In this document: one piece after another, positions 23,212 to 31,923 of the stretch
How the letters are laid out: each line of letters starts with the position of its first letter
Position numbering within the stretch: the first letter of the stretch is position 1
Origin: Sciscionella sediminilitoris
GTDB taxonomy: Bacteria; Actinomycetota; Actinomycetes; Mycobacteriales; Pseudonocardiaceae
Length of the DNA stretch: 38,321 bases
Direction: 5' to 3'
Assembly (NCBI RefSeq): GCF_000737195.2
Contig: NZ_JALM01000023.1
Location: forward strand, 1 to 38,321
Translations under genes and position numbers: made by a program
The notes under the pieces: generated by a model
Databases searched by the model: none
What the model was told of the DNA's origin: nothing
Seen by the model: the letters and a program-made list of their open reading frames with translations, nothing else

Positions 23212-24025
23212 GTGATCCTGGTGACCGGAGCAACCGGGAACATCGGCGGCGCACTGATCGGGAAACTCGGCAAAGCAGGCGTGCCCGTCCGCGCGCTGAG
23301 CCGCAGCCCCGACCGGGCTGCGTTCCCCGCCGGGGTCGAGGCCGTCGAGGGCGACCTCACGGATCCGGACTCGCTGCGCTCGGCCCTGCGCGGAGTCGAT
23401 GCCCTGTTCCTGTTACAGCCCGGCACCACGGACACCAGCCAGATCCTGGAATCAGCAGCCGAAGCCGGGGTGCACCAGGTCGTGACGGTGTCCTCGCTGT
23501 TCGCGCAGACTCATCCGGAATCGTTCATCGGCCGGAATCTGCTGCACAGCGAGCAGATCGTGCGGGAAAGCGGCCTCGAGTGGACCATTCTGCGGCCGTG
23601 GGAGTTCGCCTCGAACACCCTGGCCTGGGCGGCCGCGATCCGCGCGGAAGGCGTGGTTCGCGCCCCACGCTCGGGTGTGCCCTCCCCGGCGATCGATCCG
23701 GACGATATCGCAGCGGTCGCGGCCAGCGCGCTGCTCGAGGACGGCCACTGCGGCGCGGTCTACCCGCTGACCGGGCCCGCGGCGGTGACCCCCGCAGGAG
23801 AAGATCGAGGCCATCGGCGCGGCGATCGGCCGCGAGCTGAGTTTCATCGAGGACTCCGCCCTTGCCACCGAAGAGATGCCCGACGAGGTCGCCGCCGCCG
23901 TCTCGGTTCCCGGGGTGTGCGCGGTGGAAAGCCCCGGCGTGCTGCCCACGGTGCCGGAGGTGACCGGCACTCCGGGCCGGAGCTTCGCGCATTGGGCCCG
24001 GGATCACGCCGCAGCCTTCCGGTGA
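23212..24025 (+). pseudogene. NmrA-like NAD(P)-binding oxidoreductase, frameshifted
   Basis: The first 193 codons encode an intact Rossmann start (ILVTGATGNIGGALIGKLGK), VEGDLTDPDSLRSALRGVDALFLL and the NmrA/QOR2-type core up to LTGPAAVTP. After CCCGCA (23791-23796) there is one extra base in the GGAGAAG stretch. In the +1 frame the expected tail resumes as EKIEAIGAAIGRELSFIEDS and ends ARDHAAAFR at 24025. The total length of 814 bases is one more than a multiple of three, consistent with one insertion. As sequenced, the original frame runs on to 24240 through nonsense. It may be a true pseudogene or a sequencing error. The gene lies behind a SoxR-like box, fitting a redox-responsive reductase. 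Confidence 0.8.
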
Positions 24026-24044
24026 CGGTCTCCGAGCAACCGGA

Positions 24045-25652
24045 TCAGCACAGGTCCTCGGCCATCAGCTCGGCGGCACGCCATCCCATCGCCATGACGG
24101 GGCCGTTGAGGTTGCCGGAGACCATCGTCGGCAGGACCGAACAATCGACAACGCGAAGGCCGTCCACGCCGCGGACCCGTAACCGCGAATCGACGACATC
24201 GCCCTGGTTCGGCCCCATCGCACAGGTCCCCACCGTGTGATAGCCGCAGTACCCTTTGGTCAGTGCGGCATCGACGATCTCCTCGTCACCGTCCACATCG
24301 GAGCCTGGCAGGGTTTCCTCCGCGATGTGCCTGGCCACGGGCTCGCGGGCGAAGAGCTCCCGCATACGGCGCAGCGTGTCCGCGGTGATCCGGCGGTCGC
24401 GGCCCGTGGCGAGGAAACCGGGCTCGATGACGGGCGCGGAGTCCGGTGCTGCCGAGACGACGGCGATGCGCCCTTCGCTGTCTGGTTTCAGCACGTATCC
24501 GATGCCCTGCATGCCCGCGGCGTCCTCCACCTGCGCCGTCCCGCCCGCGGTCATCGGCTTCACCGACCAGGGCGCCAATTGAACCTGTGCATCCGGCCGG
24601 GGCGCGTCCTCGCTGGTCTTCAGGAAACCGAGGATGTCGTGCGCGGGAAGGGCGAGTGGCCCGGCCCTCGTGCGCAAGTACCGCGCGGCCGTGCGGACCT
24701 GCGCGGCCGGTGCGGCCAGCTGCCGGTTGTATCCGAGCTCGGCGGAGAGCCGGAACTGCAGCGGTACGCAGCGGTGCTCACGCAGGTGCGCGCCCACCTC
24801 CGGCCGGTCGATACGCGTATCGATCCCGGCCCGGCGCAGGACTTCGGCGGGGCCTATCCCGGACCGCTGCAGCAGCACCGGGCTGCCGATGCCGCCCGCG
24901 GAGAGCACGACCTCACGCGTGCACCGGTGTTCGACCATGCGACGGCCTTCGCGGGTCCGAACCCCCACCGCACGCTCCCCGTCGAACAGCAGCGATTCCA
25001 CGGTGGCGCCCGTGATCACCCGGAGGTTCGGCCGCCCGGCCGCGGGACGCAGGAACGCCCGGGCGGCGCTGACTCGCCTGCCATCGCGGATGGTGGCGGG
25101 TGCGTAGCCGATGCGCTCGCCGTCGGAGTCGTTGACGTCGGCGCACCGTGGCAGCCCCGCCTCGGCACCTGCCCGGAGTAGGTCCTCGCACAGCCGGTCA
25201 TCCGATCCGGGAACGCTCACCCCGAGTGGTCCGCCTGCCCCGCGGGTGTCCGAGGCACCGAGCGCATGGTCCTCGATCGCGCGGAAGATCCGCAGCATCT
25301 CCGGCCAGCCCCATCCGGGGTTTCCCAGCCGGACGAGCTCGTCGTAGTCGGCAGCGTGGCCCCGGTTGTAGACCATGCCGTTGATCGAACTGGACCCGCC
25401 GAGCACCCGCCCGCGCACCCACTGCTCCGCGCGCCGCTCCGAGCCGACCGGTTCGGTGGGAAACTGCCAGGTAAGCCGGGGATGGCCGAGCAGTTTCCCG
25501 AAACCTTTCGGGACGTGCAACAGCGGATTCCGATCCCGCGGTCCCGCTTCGAGCAGCAGTACCGAAAGCGCAGGATCCGCCGACAAGCGGTTCGCCAGCA
25601 CACATCCGGCCGAGCCCGCGCCGACGATGATGACGTCGTTTCGGTCGCCCAT
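24045..25652 (-). CDS. GMC-family FAD oxidoreductase (choline-dehydrogenase-like)
   Basis: This is a 535-residue flavoprotein. The FAD Rossmann start is DVIIVGAGSAGCVLANRL. GMC signatures are RGRVLGGSSSINGMVYNRG (signature 1) and SAGGIGSPVLLQRSGIGP (signature 2). The active-site His occurs in GYHTVGTCAMG and the Asn partner in NLNGPVMAMGWRAAELM. Members oxidise alcohols to aldehydes or ketones; substrate specificity is not readable. The ATG at 25652 follows GGGAGGA. It is cotranscribed with the TetR gene upstream and divergent from the FAD/epoxide-hydrolase fusion, so it may dehydrogenate the diol or alcohol the fusion produces. It converges on the frameshifted NmrA gene. Confidence 0.92.
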   Translation of the reverse strand: MGDRNDVIIVGAGSAGCVLANRLSADPALSVLLLEAGPRDRNPLLHVPKGFGKLLGHPRLTWQFPTEPVGSERRAEQWVRGRVLGGSSSINGMVYNRGHAADYDELVRLGNPGWGWPEMLRIFRAIEDHALGASDTRGAGGPLGVSVPGSDDRLCEDLLRAGAEAGLPRCADVNDSDGERIGYAPATIRDGRRVSAARAFLRPAAGRPNLRVITGATVESLLFDGERAVGVRTREGRRMVEHRCTREVVLSAGGIGSPVLLQRSGIGPAEVLRRAGIDTRIDRPEVGAHLREHRCVPLQFRLSAELGYNRQLAAPAAQVRTAARYLRTRAGPLALPAHDILGFLKTSEDAPRPDAQVQLAPWSVKPMTAGGTAQVEDAAGMQGIGYVLKPDSEGRIAVVSAAPDSAPVIEPGFLATGRDRRITADTLRRMRELFAREPVARHIAEETLPGSDVDGDEEIVDAALTKGYCGYHTVGTCAMGPNQGDVVDSRLRVRGVDGLRVVDCSVLPTMVSGNLNGPVMAMGWRAAELMAEDLC

Positions 25653-25677
25653 GGCAGTCCTCCCTGGTTCACTCCCG

Positions 25678-26403
25678 CTACCGGTTCGCGCGTGGCCTGC
25701 GGCCGTGCCGGATGCTCGTTACCTGCGGGGTGTTCTTCGCCGTGGTCCCGCGCGCCGCGGCCCATGCGAGAACGGTCTGCAGCGATGCCTCGGTCCGCGC
25801 CGGATCGTCGCCGAGGCCGAGCAGGAGGTTCTTCGCGTGCGGCGCGAGAACCGTGGTGACCCCCTCGCCGTTCTGGCCGAAGAAGCCCGACATCTCCAGG
25901 AGCACGAAGCCGTGGACCAGGCTCCAGAACTGGCCCGCGATCGCGACCGAATCGTCGCCGTGGATCCGCCCGGCATCGAGGGAACGCCGAACGGCCCCGT
26001 GCAGCTGCTCGAATGTCGCCGAGGCCTCCGCGATGCCGCTGGGGGAGCCCTCGGTAGTCAGGTCCCGAGCCACCGGGTTTTCGCTGCCGGGTGCGGTCAT
26101 ACCGAACATCAGCCGGTACCGCTGCGGGCTGGCCAGGGCGAACTCCCGATAGGCCACACCGAGCGCGAGCAGATCCGTGACGGGATCCTCGGTGCGCTCG
26201 ATCTCCGCCAGTGCCTCCCCGAACTGCACGAACACCCGCCGGATCAGCGCCTCGTACAGTCCCGCCATTCCGCCGAAGTGGGTGTAGACGGTCATCGTGG
26301 AAGCGCCGATCTCCCCGGCGAGCTTGCGCGCGTTCAGTGCTTCGGGCCCATCCGACTCGAGTAGTCCGAGTCCGGCTTCGATCAAACGATCCTTCGTGCT
26401 CAC
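25678..26403 (-). CDS. TetR-family transcriptional repressor
   Basis: This is a 241-residue protein. The helix-turn-helix is in ALNARKLAGEIGASTMTVYTHFGGMAGLYEAL (about residues 22-53), the TetR pattern. The helical ligand-binding domain follows, including FALASPQRYRLMFGM, typical of the TetR_C_33/WHG-type group. The start is a GTG at 26403. It is followed after 24 bases by the GMC oxidoreductase on the same strand and is divergent from the two-domain FAD protein starting 80 bases away. Three half-sites in the gap (26427-26453) are its probable operator, so it likely regulates both directions. The ligand is unknown. Confidence 0.92.
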   Translation of the reverse strand: MSTKDRLIEAGLGLLESDGPEALNARKLAGEIGASTMTVYTHFGGMAGLYEALIRRVFVQFGEALAEIERTEDPVTDLLALGVAYREFALASPQRYRLMFGMTAPGSENPVARDLTTEGSPSGIAEASATFEQLHGAVRRSLDAGRIHGDDSVAIAGQFWSLVHGFVLLEMSGFFGQNGEGVTTVLAPHAKNLLLGLGDDPARTEASLQTVLAWAAARGTTAKNTPQVTSIRHGRRPRANR

Positions 26404-26426
26404 CTGGTCAAGGGTGGCGTAACTAT

Positions 26427-26453
26427 GTTATACAGGCAACATAACAACGTTAT
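26427..26453. promoter_or_regulatory. TetR operator candidate (three half-sites)
   Basis: GTTAT (26427-26431), ATAAC (26441-26445) and GTTAT (26449-26453) are related half-sites. The last two form a perfect ATAAC-AAC-GTTAT dyad, and the first pairs with the second across nine bases. The region is the only AT-rich spot between the divergent TetR and FAD-fusion genes. Confidence 0.65.
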
Positions 26454-26483
26454 TCGTGCCGTACGCAGGCAAGGAGGCCGTCG

Positions 26484-28685
26484 ATGCGGATTCATGGCGA
26501 ACACGCGATCGTTCTCGGCGCCGGGATGGGCGGATTGCTCGCCGCCCGGGCGCTGTCCGAGCACTACGCGGCCGTGACGGTCGTGGATCGCGACACACTC
26601 CCCGAGGAGGCACACCCGCGGCGCGGGGTCCCGCAGGGCGCACACGGACACACCCTGTTGCCCCGGGGCGGCCAGCTCATCGAGGAATTCTTTCCGGGAC
26701 TGCTCGCGGATCTGGAGGAGCGCGGGGTTCCGGTCGTCCGGGACGATGCCGAGGACATCCACTTCGAACCGCTGGGACACCATCTGCACGGGGCCGTGCC
26801 GGGTCCCGGGGCCGCGATCCACGTACCAAGTCGCCCGATGCTGGAGCACCGGGTGCGTGCGCACCTGAGGCGGGTACCGACCGTCCGGATCGTGCAGCGG
26901 TGCGCCGTGGACGGATTGCGGACGACAGAAGGGCGCGTGACCGGGGTCCGGGCCACCGGGCCGGACGGGCCACTGGATCTCGACGCCGACCTCGTCGTCG
27001 ATGCGCTGGGGCGTGGCGCCCGCACCCCGGTGTGGCTGGAGGAGCTCGGATTTCCGCGCCCGGACGAGGACACCGTGAAGGTCAGGGGTGCCTATTCGAG
27101 CCTGCAGATGCGCATCGATTCCCGCGCGCTCACCGAGAAGATGGTCCTGATCAGCGCCACCCGTACGCGCCCGAAGGGCCTCGCGATGTTCCGTCACGAG
27201 GACGAGATATGGGATGTCTCGGTGTTCGGAGTCGCCGGGAACAAACCGCCATCGGACACCGTCGGCATGATCGATTTCGTGGCCGATTTCGCGCCACCGC
27301 ACGTGGTCGCCGCGCTGCGCTGCGCCGAGCCGTTGACCGAACCCGGTTCGCGGACGTTCCCGGCCAGCCGCTGGCGCCGGTACGACCGGATGCGCGCGTT
27401 CCCCGAGGGGCTGCTCGTGCTCGGCGACGGGGTGTGCAGTCTGAATCCCACGTACGGGCAGGGCATGACCACGGCCGCGATGCAGGCCGAGGCGCTCGCG
27501 ACGACCCTGCGCGACGGAGCGCACGACTTGCCGCGCCGGTACTTCCGGGCCGCCGCGAAACCGGTCCGGGACACCTGGAATCTCGCCGCCGTCGCCGACC
27601 GCGCCATCCTGGGGCCCGCGGCCGGACCGCTCCCACTGCCGATCCGCGCTCTCGCACCGCTGGGCAACACGTTTCTCGGTGCGGTCGCCACGGATCCCGT
27701 CCTCAGGGACCGGTTCCTGCGAGTGTTCACCCTGTTCGCCCCGCCCGCCTCGTTGGGCACACCCGGCACCGGACTGCGGCTGGCCCGTGCGATCCTCGCC
27801 GCCGCGCCGGGGTCCACGGCAGACGGCGCCCCGGACATTCCCGGTGTGGTGCGCCGTTCGGTCACGGCGCGCGGGGTGCGGTTCCACGTCACCGAGTCCG
27901 GTTCCGGGGTTCCGGTGCTCGCGCTGCACGGTTGGCCGCAGCACCACTACGCCTACCGGGAGCTGCTCGCCGATCCCCCGCGCGGCCTGCGCGTCATCGC
28001 GCCCGATCTGCCGGGCTACGGATGGTCCGGCGCGGCACCGCACCGGTGGGCCAAGGAGGACGTCGTCGAGGATGTGCTGGCGCTGTTGGACGAACTCGGC
28101 TTGTCGCGGGTACTGCTGATCGGGCACGACTGGGGAGGATGGATCGGGCATCTGCTGGCGCTGCGCGCGCCCGACCGGATCTCCGGTCTGCTGGCGCTGA
28201 ACATCGCCCACCCCTGGCAATCTCCCGCCACCCTGCGCCGGCACCTGTGGCGGTTCGCCTACCAGCCGGTGGTCGCGTTCGCCGGTGTTCCGCTGCACCG
28301 TCGCACCGGTCTCGTGCGCAGGTTGCTCGTCAGCGCCGGAGTCACCGACTCCGCGGCCCGCGTCTACGCCGACAGCTTTCGTGATCCGGTCAGCGCACGC
28401 ACAGCGGCCCAGACGTATCGCAGCTTCCTGCTGCGCGAAATGCCCGCTCTGGCGCGACATCCCGAGAAGCGAAGGGCAAGTGTGCCGATCCGTGCGCTGT
28501 TCGGGGTGAACGATCCCGCGATCCATCCGGCACTGGCCGCCGCCGAAACCGCCCGCGCGCGGGATTACACCCTCGAACGCGTGCCCGGCTGCGGACACTT
28601 CATCACCGAGGAACGCCCGGATCTCGTTCGCGCGCGGCTCCTGGACCTTGCCGAGGAGACCGGACTAAGCGCCGAGGCGGCCTGA
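26484..28685 (+). CDS. fusion: FAD epoxidase-like domain + epoxide-hydrolase-like domain
   Basis: This is a 733-residue two-domain protein. Residues 1 to about 445 are an FAD oxidoreductase: GAGMGG at 12-17, then LVLGDGVCSLNPTYGQGM (311-328), a signature close to the polyether-type flavin epoxidases (MonCI/Lsd18) and other group A monooxygenases. Residues about 460-733 are an alpha/beta-hydrolase with HGWP (482-485, oxyanion motif of epoxide hydrolases), GHDWGG with Asp549 as nucleophile, Asp677 in GVNDPAI and His705 in GCGHF. Both active-site sets are intact. An Asp nucleophile excludes a serine esterase; haloalkane dehalogenase is an alternative. It probably epoxidises an alkene and opens the epoxide to a diol on one chain. 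It is divergent from TetR-GMC. Confidence 0.87.
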   Translation: MRIHGEHAIVLGAGMGGLLAARALSEHYAAVTVVDRDTLPEEAHPRRGVPQGAHGHTLLPRGGQLIEEFFPGLLADLEERGVPVVRDDAEDIHFEPLGHHLHGAVPGPGAAIHVPSRPMLEHRVRAHLRRVPTVRIVQRCAVDGLRTTEGRVTGVRATGPDGPLDLDADLVVDALGRGARTPVWLEELGFPRPDEDTVKVRGAYSSLQMRIDSRALTEKMVLISATRTRPKGLAMFRHEDEIWDVSVFGVAGNKPPSDTVGMIDFVADFAPPHVVAALRCAEPLTEPGSRTFPASRWRRYDRMRAFPEGLLVLGDGVCSLNPTYGQGMTTAAMQAEALATTLRDGAHDLPRRYFRAAAKPVRDTWNLAAVADRAILGPAAGPLPLPIRALAPLGNTFLGAVATDPVLRDRFLRVFTLFAPPASLGTPGTGLRLARAILAAAPGSTADGAPDIPGVVRRSVTARGVRFHVTESGSGVPVLALHGWPQHHYAYRELLADPPRGLRVIAPDLPGYGWSGAAPHRWAKEDVVEDVLALLDELGLSRVLLIGHDWGGWIGHLLALRAPDRISGLLALNIAHPWQSPATLRRHLWRFAYQPVVAFAGVPLHRRTGLVRRLLVSAGVTDSAARVYADSFRDPVSARTAAQTYRSFLLREMPALARHPEKRRASVPIRALFGVNDPAIHPALAAAETARARDYTLERVPGCGHFITEERPDLVRARLLDLAEETGLSAEAA

Positions 28686-28703
28686 TCCGGATCCTCGCGA
28701 TGT

Positions 28704-29897
28704 TCAACGGATCGGTGCGGCACCGTCACCTTCGGCGGGCAGGACGCGACCGCGTACCTCGCCGAATCCGAGCCGCCCGGTTCCGGTTGGCGCGGTGGCG
28801 GTGATGGCGACGGTATCGCCGTCCAGGAGGAAGGAACGCTGCTCGCCGTCGACGGTCACCGGTTCCGCTCCGCCCCAGGTCAGTTCGATGAACGCGCCCC
28901 GCTGCCGCTTGTCCGGGCCGGAGATCGTGCCGGAGGCGTAGAGGTCGCCGGTGCGCGTGGACGCTCCGTTACTGGTCATGTGTGCGAGCATCTGCGCGGG
29001 CGACCAGTACATTTCCCGGTAGGGCGGCTGGGCCACTTCCTGTTCGTTCCAGGCCACGCTCAGCTCGATGTCGAGTCCCCACGGTTCGGTGTCCCGCAGA
29101 TGCGGCAGCGGCGCGGGATCCTGCACCGGGGTGGGAACCCGTGCGGCCTCCAGGGCGAGCAGCGGGACCACCCAGGGCGAGATCGAGGTCGCGAAGCTCT
29201 TACCGAGAAACGGTCCGAGCGGCACGTACTCCCATGCCTGGATATCGCGCGCGGACCAGTCGTTGACCAGGACCGCGCCGAACACGTGCGTGGCGAACTC
29301 GCCCGTGCCGATTCCCGCCCCGAGCGGGGATCCGGTGCCGACGAGGAACCCGAGTTCGGCCTCGATGTCCAAGCGGCGGCAGGCGCCGAAGCTGGGCGTG
29401 TCCTCGTCGGGAGCCTTACGCTGGCCGCAGGGGCGCACGATATCGGTGCCCGAGACGACCACGGTGCCCGCACGCCCGTGATACCCCACCGGCAGGTGCT
29501 TCCAGTTCGGCATCAGTGGTTCGGCGTTCGGCCGGAACAGCCGTCCGAGGTTGCTCGCGTGATGCTCGCTGGCGTAGAAGTCCACGTAGTCGCCCACCTC
29601 GACGGGCAGGTGCATGGTGACCTCCTCGACCGCGAACACCGCGGCCTCGGGCACCTCACCGCCCACCAGCGCGGTGATCCGCTCCCGCACCTGGACCCAC
29701 CACTGATGGCCTTGTGCCATGAACGCGTTCAGGCTCGGCCGCGCGAACACGTCCTCGCCGAGCGCCGCCGCCAGGTCCACCACGGAATCACCGACCCGGA
29801 CCCCGACGCGCGGCGCGCTGTCCCCGACGGAGAACACGCCATAGGGCAGGTTGTCCAGTCCGAACAACGAGCCTTCCGGGATGTCGATCCTGGTCAT
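28704..29897 (-). CDS. fahA: fumarylacetoacetase
   Basis: This is a 397-residue enzyme, the usual length, that hydrolyses fumarylacetoacetate to fumarate and acetoacetate, the last step of homogentisate breakdown. VDFYASEHHASNLGRLFR holds the catalytic His region, and VGYHGRAGTVVVSGTDIVRP, LDIEAELGFLVG and NDWSARDIQAWEYVPLGPF carry the metal-binding acids of the FAH fold. The N-terminal SH3-like domain (PYGVFSVGD) is present. It is the last gene of the minus-strand operon, four bases after the unknown protein, and converges on the FAD/hydrolase gene with an 18-base gap. Confidence 0.95.
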   Translation of the reverse strand: MTRIDIPEGSLFGLDNLPYGVFSVGDSAPRVGVRVGDSVVDLAAALGEDVFARPSLNAFMAQGHQWWVQVRERITALVGGEVPEAAVFAVEEVTMHLPVEVGDYVDFYASEHHASNLGRLFRPNAEPLMPNWKHLPVGYHGRAGTVVVSGTDIVRPCGQRKAPDEDTPSFGACRRLDIEAELGFLVGTGSPLGAGIGTGEFATHVFGAVLVNDWSARDIQAWEYVPLGPFLGKSFATSISPWVVPLLALEAARVPTPVQDPAPLPHLRDTEPWGLDIELSVAWNEQEVAQPPYREMYWSPAQMLAHMTSNGASTRTGDLYASGTISGPDKRQRGAFIELTWGGAEPVTVDGEQRSFLLDGDTVAITATAPTGTGRLGFGEVRGRVLPAEGDGAAPIR

Positions 29898-29901
29898 ATC
29901 G

Positions 29902-30720
29902 TCATTGCCCCTTCATCGATGCGGGAATCAGTCCCAGATCCGCCAATTCGGTCACCGGTTCGGTGATGCTGCAGGTGCCGAAGGAACGGAACACCGCGCG
30001 GACGGATGAGTCCACTGTGGATATCGCTTCGGCGATCCGAGCGCCGTCCCGTTCCGCCAGTACGGTGATCAGTTCCTGGAGCGGCGCCCCGCGTACGGCG
30101 GCTGCCGTGGCCAGCAGCAGGTTCAGGAAACCGTGCTGTTCGAATCCGGTGTCCTTGTCGGTGTTGCGCAGCGCGTGGTGCAGCCCGGCGGTGGCCTTGA
30201 ACGCGAGCCCGGCGCGTACCACCGCCAGCAGTGCCGCGGCGAGCTCCGGCTCGTCCGGATACAGCTCGGCGCGCACCCCGCCGGTGCGGAATTTGGCGTG
30301 GTGCCCGGCACTGGCGCAGTTCGCGATCACCTCGGCCTGCCGGGCATCGCGCGGGATCTCCACGAACACCGGCACCTCACCCGCGGGTTCCAGGCCGGTG
30401 AAGAACTCCGCCACCGGCAGGTCTTCGGGCACCGCGACCTCGAAGGCGACCACGCGCACCGGCAGATCGGCGGCCCGGCGCAGCGCCTCGGGCAACTGGG
30501 CCGGGCCCCGCGGCGCGGTGATCGCCAGCTCGAGCGGGACGGAATCAACCGGAAGCGCGCCCAATTCGGCAAGCGCGGGTGCCGCCAGGATCAGCGGGCC
30601 GACCAGCTTCCCGTAGCCCGCGCCGCGATGCACCGGATGGTCGGAGACCGCCCGCGCCAAGGGTTTCAGTCCGGGTGGGAACACCGCGGCATCATCGAGG
30701 AATCCGTGGAAGAGGCTCAC
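29902..30720 (-). CDS. unknown protein conserved between hmgA and fahA
   Basis: This is a 272-residue soluble protein that I do not recognise. Alternating strand-helix segments such as PVFVEIPRD, AKFRTGG, LAFKATAGLHHALR and HGFLNLLLATAAA look like a (beta/alpha) barrel, with conserved-looking Lys and His in the FKATAGLHH segment. The GTG at 30720 overlaps the hmgA stop in GTGA, so it is translationally coupled to the dioxygenase. In the homogentisate pathway the step between HmgA and FahA is maleylacetoacetate isomerisation, and no glutathione-type isomerase is present. This protein is therefore a candidate for that role, but this is only inference. A longer frame to 30747 lacks support. Confidence 0.75.
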   Translation of the reverse strand: MSLFHGFLDDAAVFPPGLKPLARAVSDHPVHRGAGYGKLVGPLILAAPALAELGALPVDSVPLELAITAPRGPAQLPEALRRAADLPVRVVAFEVAVPEDLPVAEFFTGLEPAGEVPVFVEIPRDARQAEVIANCASAGHHAKFRTGGVRAELYPDEPELAAALLAVVRAGLAFKATAGLHHALRNTDKDTGFEQHGFLNLLLATAAAVRGAPLQELITVLAERDGARIAEAISTVDSSVRAVFRSFGTCSITEPVTELADLGLIPASMKGQ

Positions 30721-31898
30721 CGCGGCCCCCGGCCCGCCCAAGTCCACGCGTAGCCCGGATCTTCGGCGGCGCGGCCACCCTCCCCGAGTTCCAGTGGCCG
30801 GAAGGTGTCGACCATGACGGCGAGCTCATCGAAGAACTCCACACCGATGCTGCGTTCGTAGGCGCCGGGCTGCGGACCGTGCGAATGCCCACCGGGATGC
30901 AGCGAGATCGAGCCCTGGCCGATGCCGGATCCCTTGCGTGCCTCGTAATCCCCGCCGCAGTAGAACATGACCTCGTCGGAGTCCACATTGGAGTGGTAGT
31001 ACGGAACGGGAATGGACAGCTCGTGGTAATCCACCTTGCGCGGGACGAAGTTGCACACCACGAAATTCTCGCCCTCGAAGACCTGGTGCACTGGCGGCGG
31101 CTGGTGCACCCGTCCGGTGATCGGTTCGAAGTCGCGGATGTTGAAGATGTACGGATACAGGCAGCCGTCCCAGCCGACCACGTCGAAGGGGTGCTGCGGG
31201 TACACGAGCCGGGTACCCACGATTCCCGTACTGCCACGGTGTTTCACCAGCACCTCGACATCGGTGCCCTCGGCGAGCAGTGGCGCCTCGGGCCCGCGCA
31301 GATCCCGTTCGCAGTAGGGCGCGTGCTCCAGCAGCTGGCCGTACCGCGAGAGATACCGTTTGGGCGGGGTGATGTGCGAGTTCGCCTCGATGACGTAGGC
31401 GCGCACTTCCCCATCGGGCACCCAGCGATGCGTGGTGGCGCGCGGCAGGATCACGTAGTCGCCCTCGCCGAACGTCAGCGCCCCGAACACGGTTTCCACC
31501 GTGCCCGCGCCGGATTCGATGTAGACGCACTCGTCACCGATCGAATCGCGGTACAGCGGGGAGGTTTCCCGCGCGAGGACATAGGAGATCCGCACATCGG
31601 CGTTGCCGAGAACCAGGCGCCTTCCGGTCACGATGTCCGCTGCCGCCTCCGGGAACAGGCCGTGCAGTTTCAGGTGCCGGGGTTTGAGCGGATGATTGGG
31701 TTCGGTGGCCGGATCCGGGAGTTCCCAGACCGTCGAGTCCACGATCGCGGACGGAATCGCGCGGTGATACAGCAGCGAGGAATCACTGGAGAAGCCTTCC
31801 TCGCCCATCAGTTCCTCGTAATACAGGCCGCCATCGGGATCGCGGTGCTGGGTGTGCCGTTTCGGTGGCACCGCACCGATCCGCCGGTAATAGGCCAT
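30717..31898 (-). CDS. hmgA: homogentisate 1,2-dioxygenase
   Basis: This is a 393-residue cupin-fold iron dioxygenase, of the shorter actinobacterial length. It opens homogentisate to maleylacetoacetate. VPYYHSNVDSDEVMFYCGG supplies the His and Glu ligands, and SLHPGGHSHGPQPG the second His; both match the family. The start segment RRIGAVPPKRHTQHRDPDGG is also typical. The ATG at 31898 follows GAGGAGG. It is followed by the unknown protein and fumarylacetoacetase, and preceded by an MFS permease after 25 bases. Confidence 0.95.
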   Translation of the reverse strand: MAYYRRIGAVPPKRHTQHRDPDGGLYYEELMGEEGFSSDSSLLYHRAIPSAIVDSTVWELPDPATEPNHPLKPRHLKLHGLFPEAAADIVTGRRLVLGNADVRISYVLARETSPLYRDSIGDECVYIESGAGTVETVFGALTFGEGDYVILPRATTHRWVPDGEVRAYVIEANSHITPPKRYLSRYGQLLEHAPYCERDLRGPEAPLLAEGTDVEVLVKHRGSTGIVGTRLVYPQHPFDVVGWDGCLYPYIFNIRDFEPITGRVHQPPPVHQVFEGENFVVCNFVPRKVDYHELSIPVPYYHSNVDSDEVMFYCGGDYEARKGSGIGQGSISLHPGGHSHGPQPGAYERSIGVEFFDELAVMVDTFRPLELGEGGRAAEDPGYAWTWAGRGPR

Positions 31899-31923
31899 GC
31901 TCTCGCCTCCTCGGTAGTGGAAA

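Noticed and set aside
24026-24240. Continuation of the NmrA frame past the frameshift into the GMC gene
   Set aside because: After 23796 the residues are Arg/Gly-rich nonsense, while the family's true tail appears in the next frame and ends at 24025.
26400-28598. 732-codon open frame opposite the FAD/epoxide-hydrolase gene
   Set aside because: No motif; the plus-strand protein has two complete active sites.
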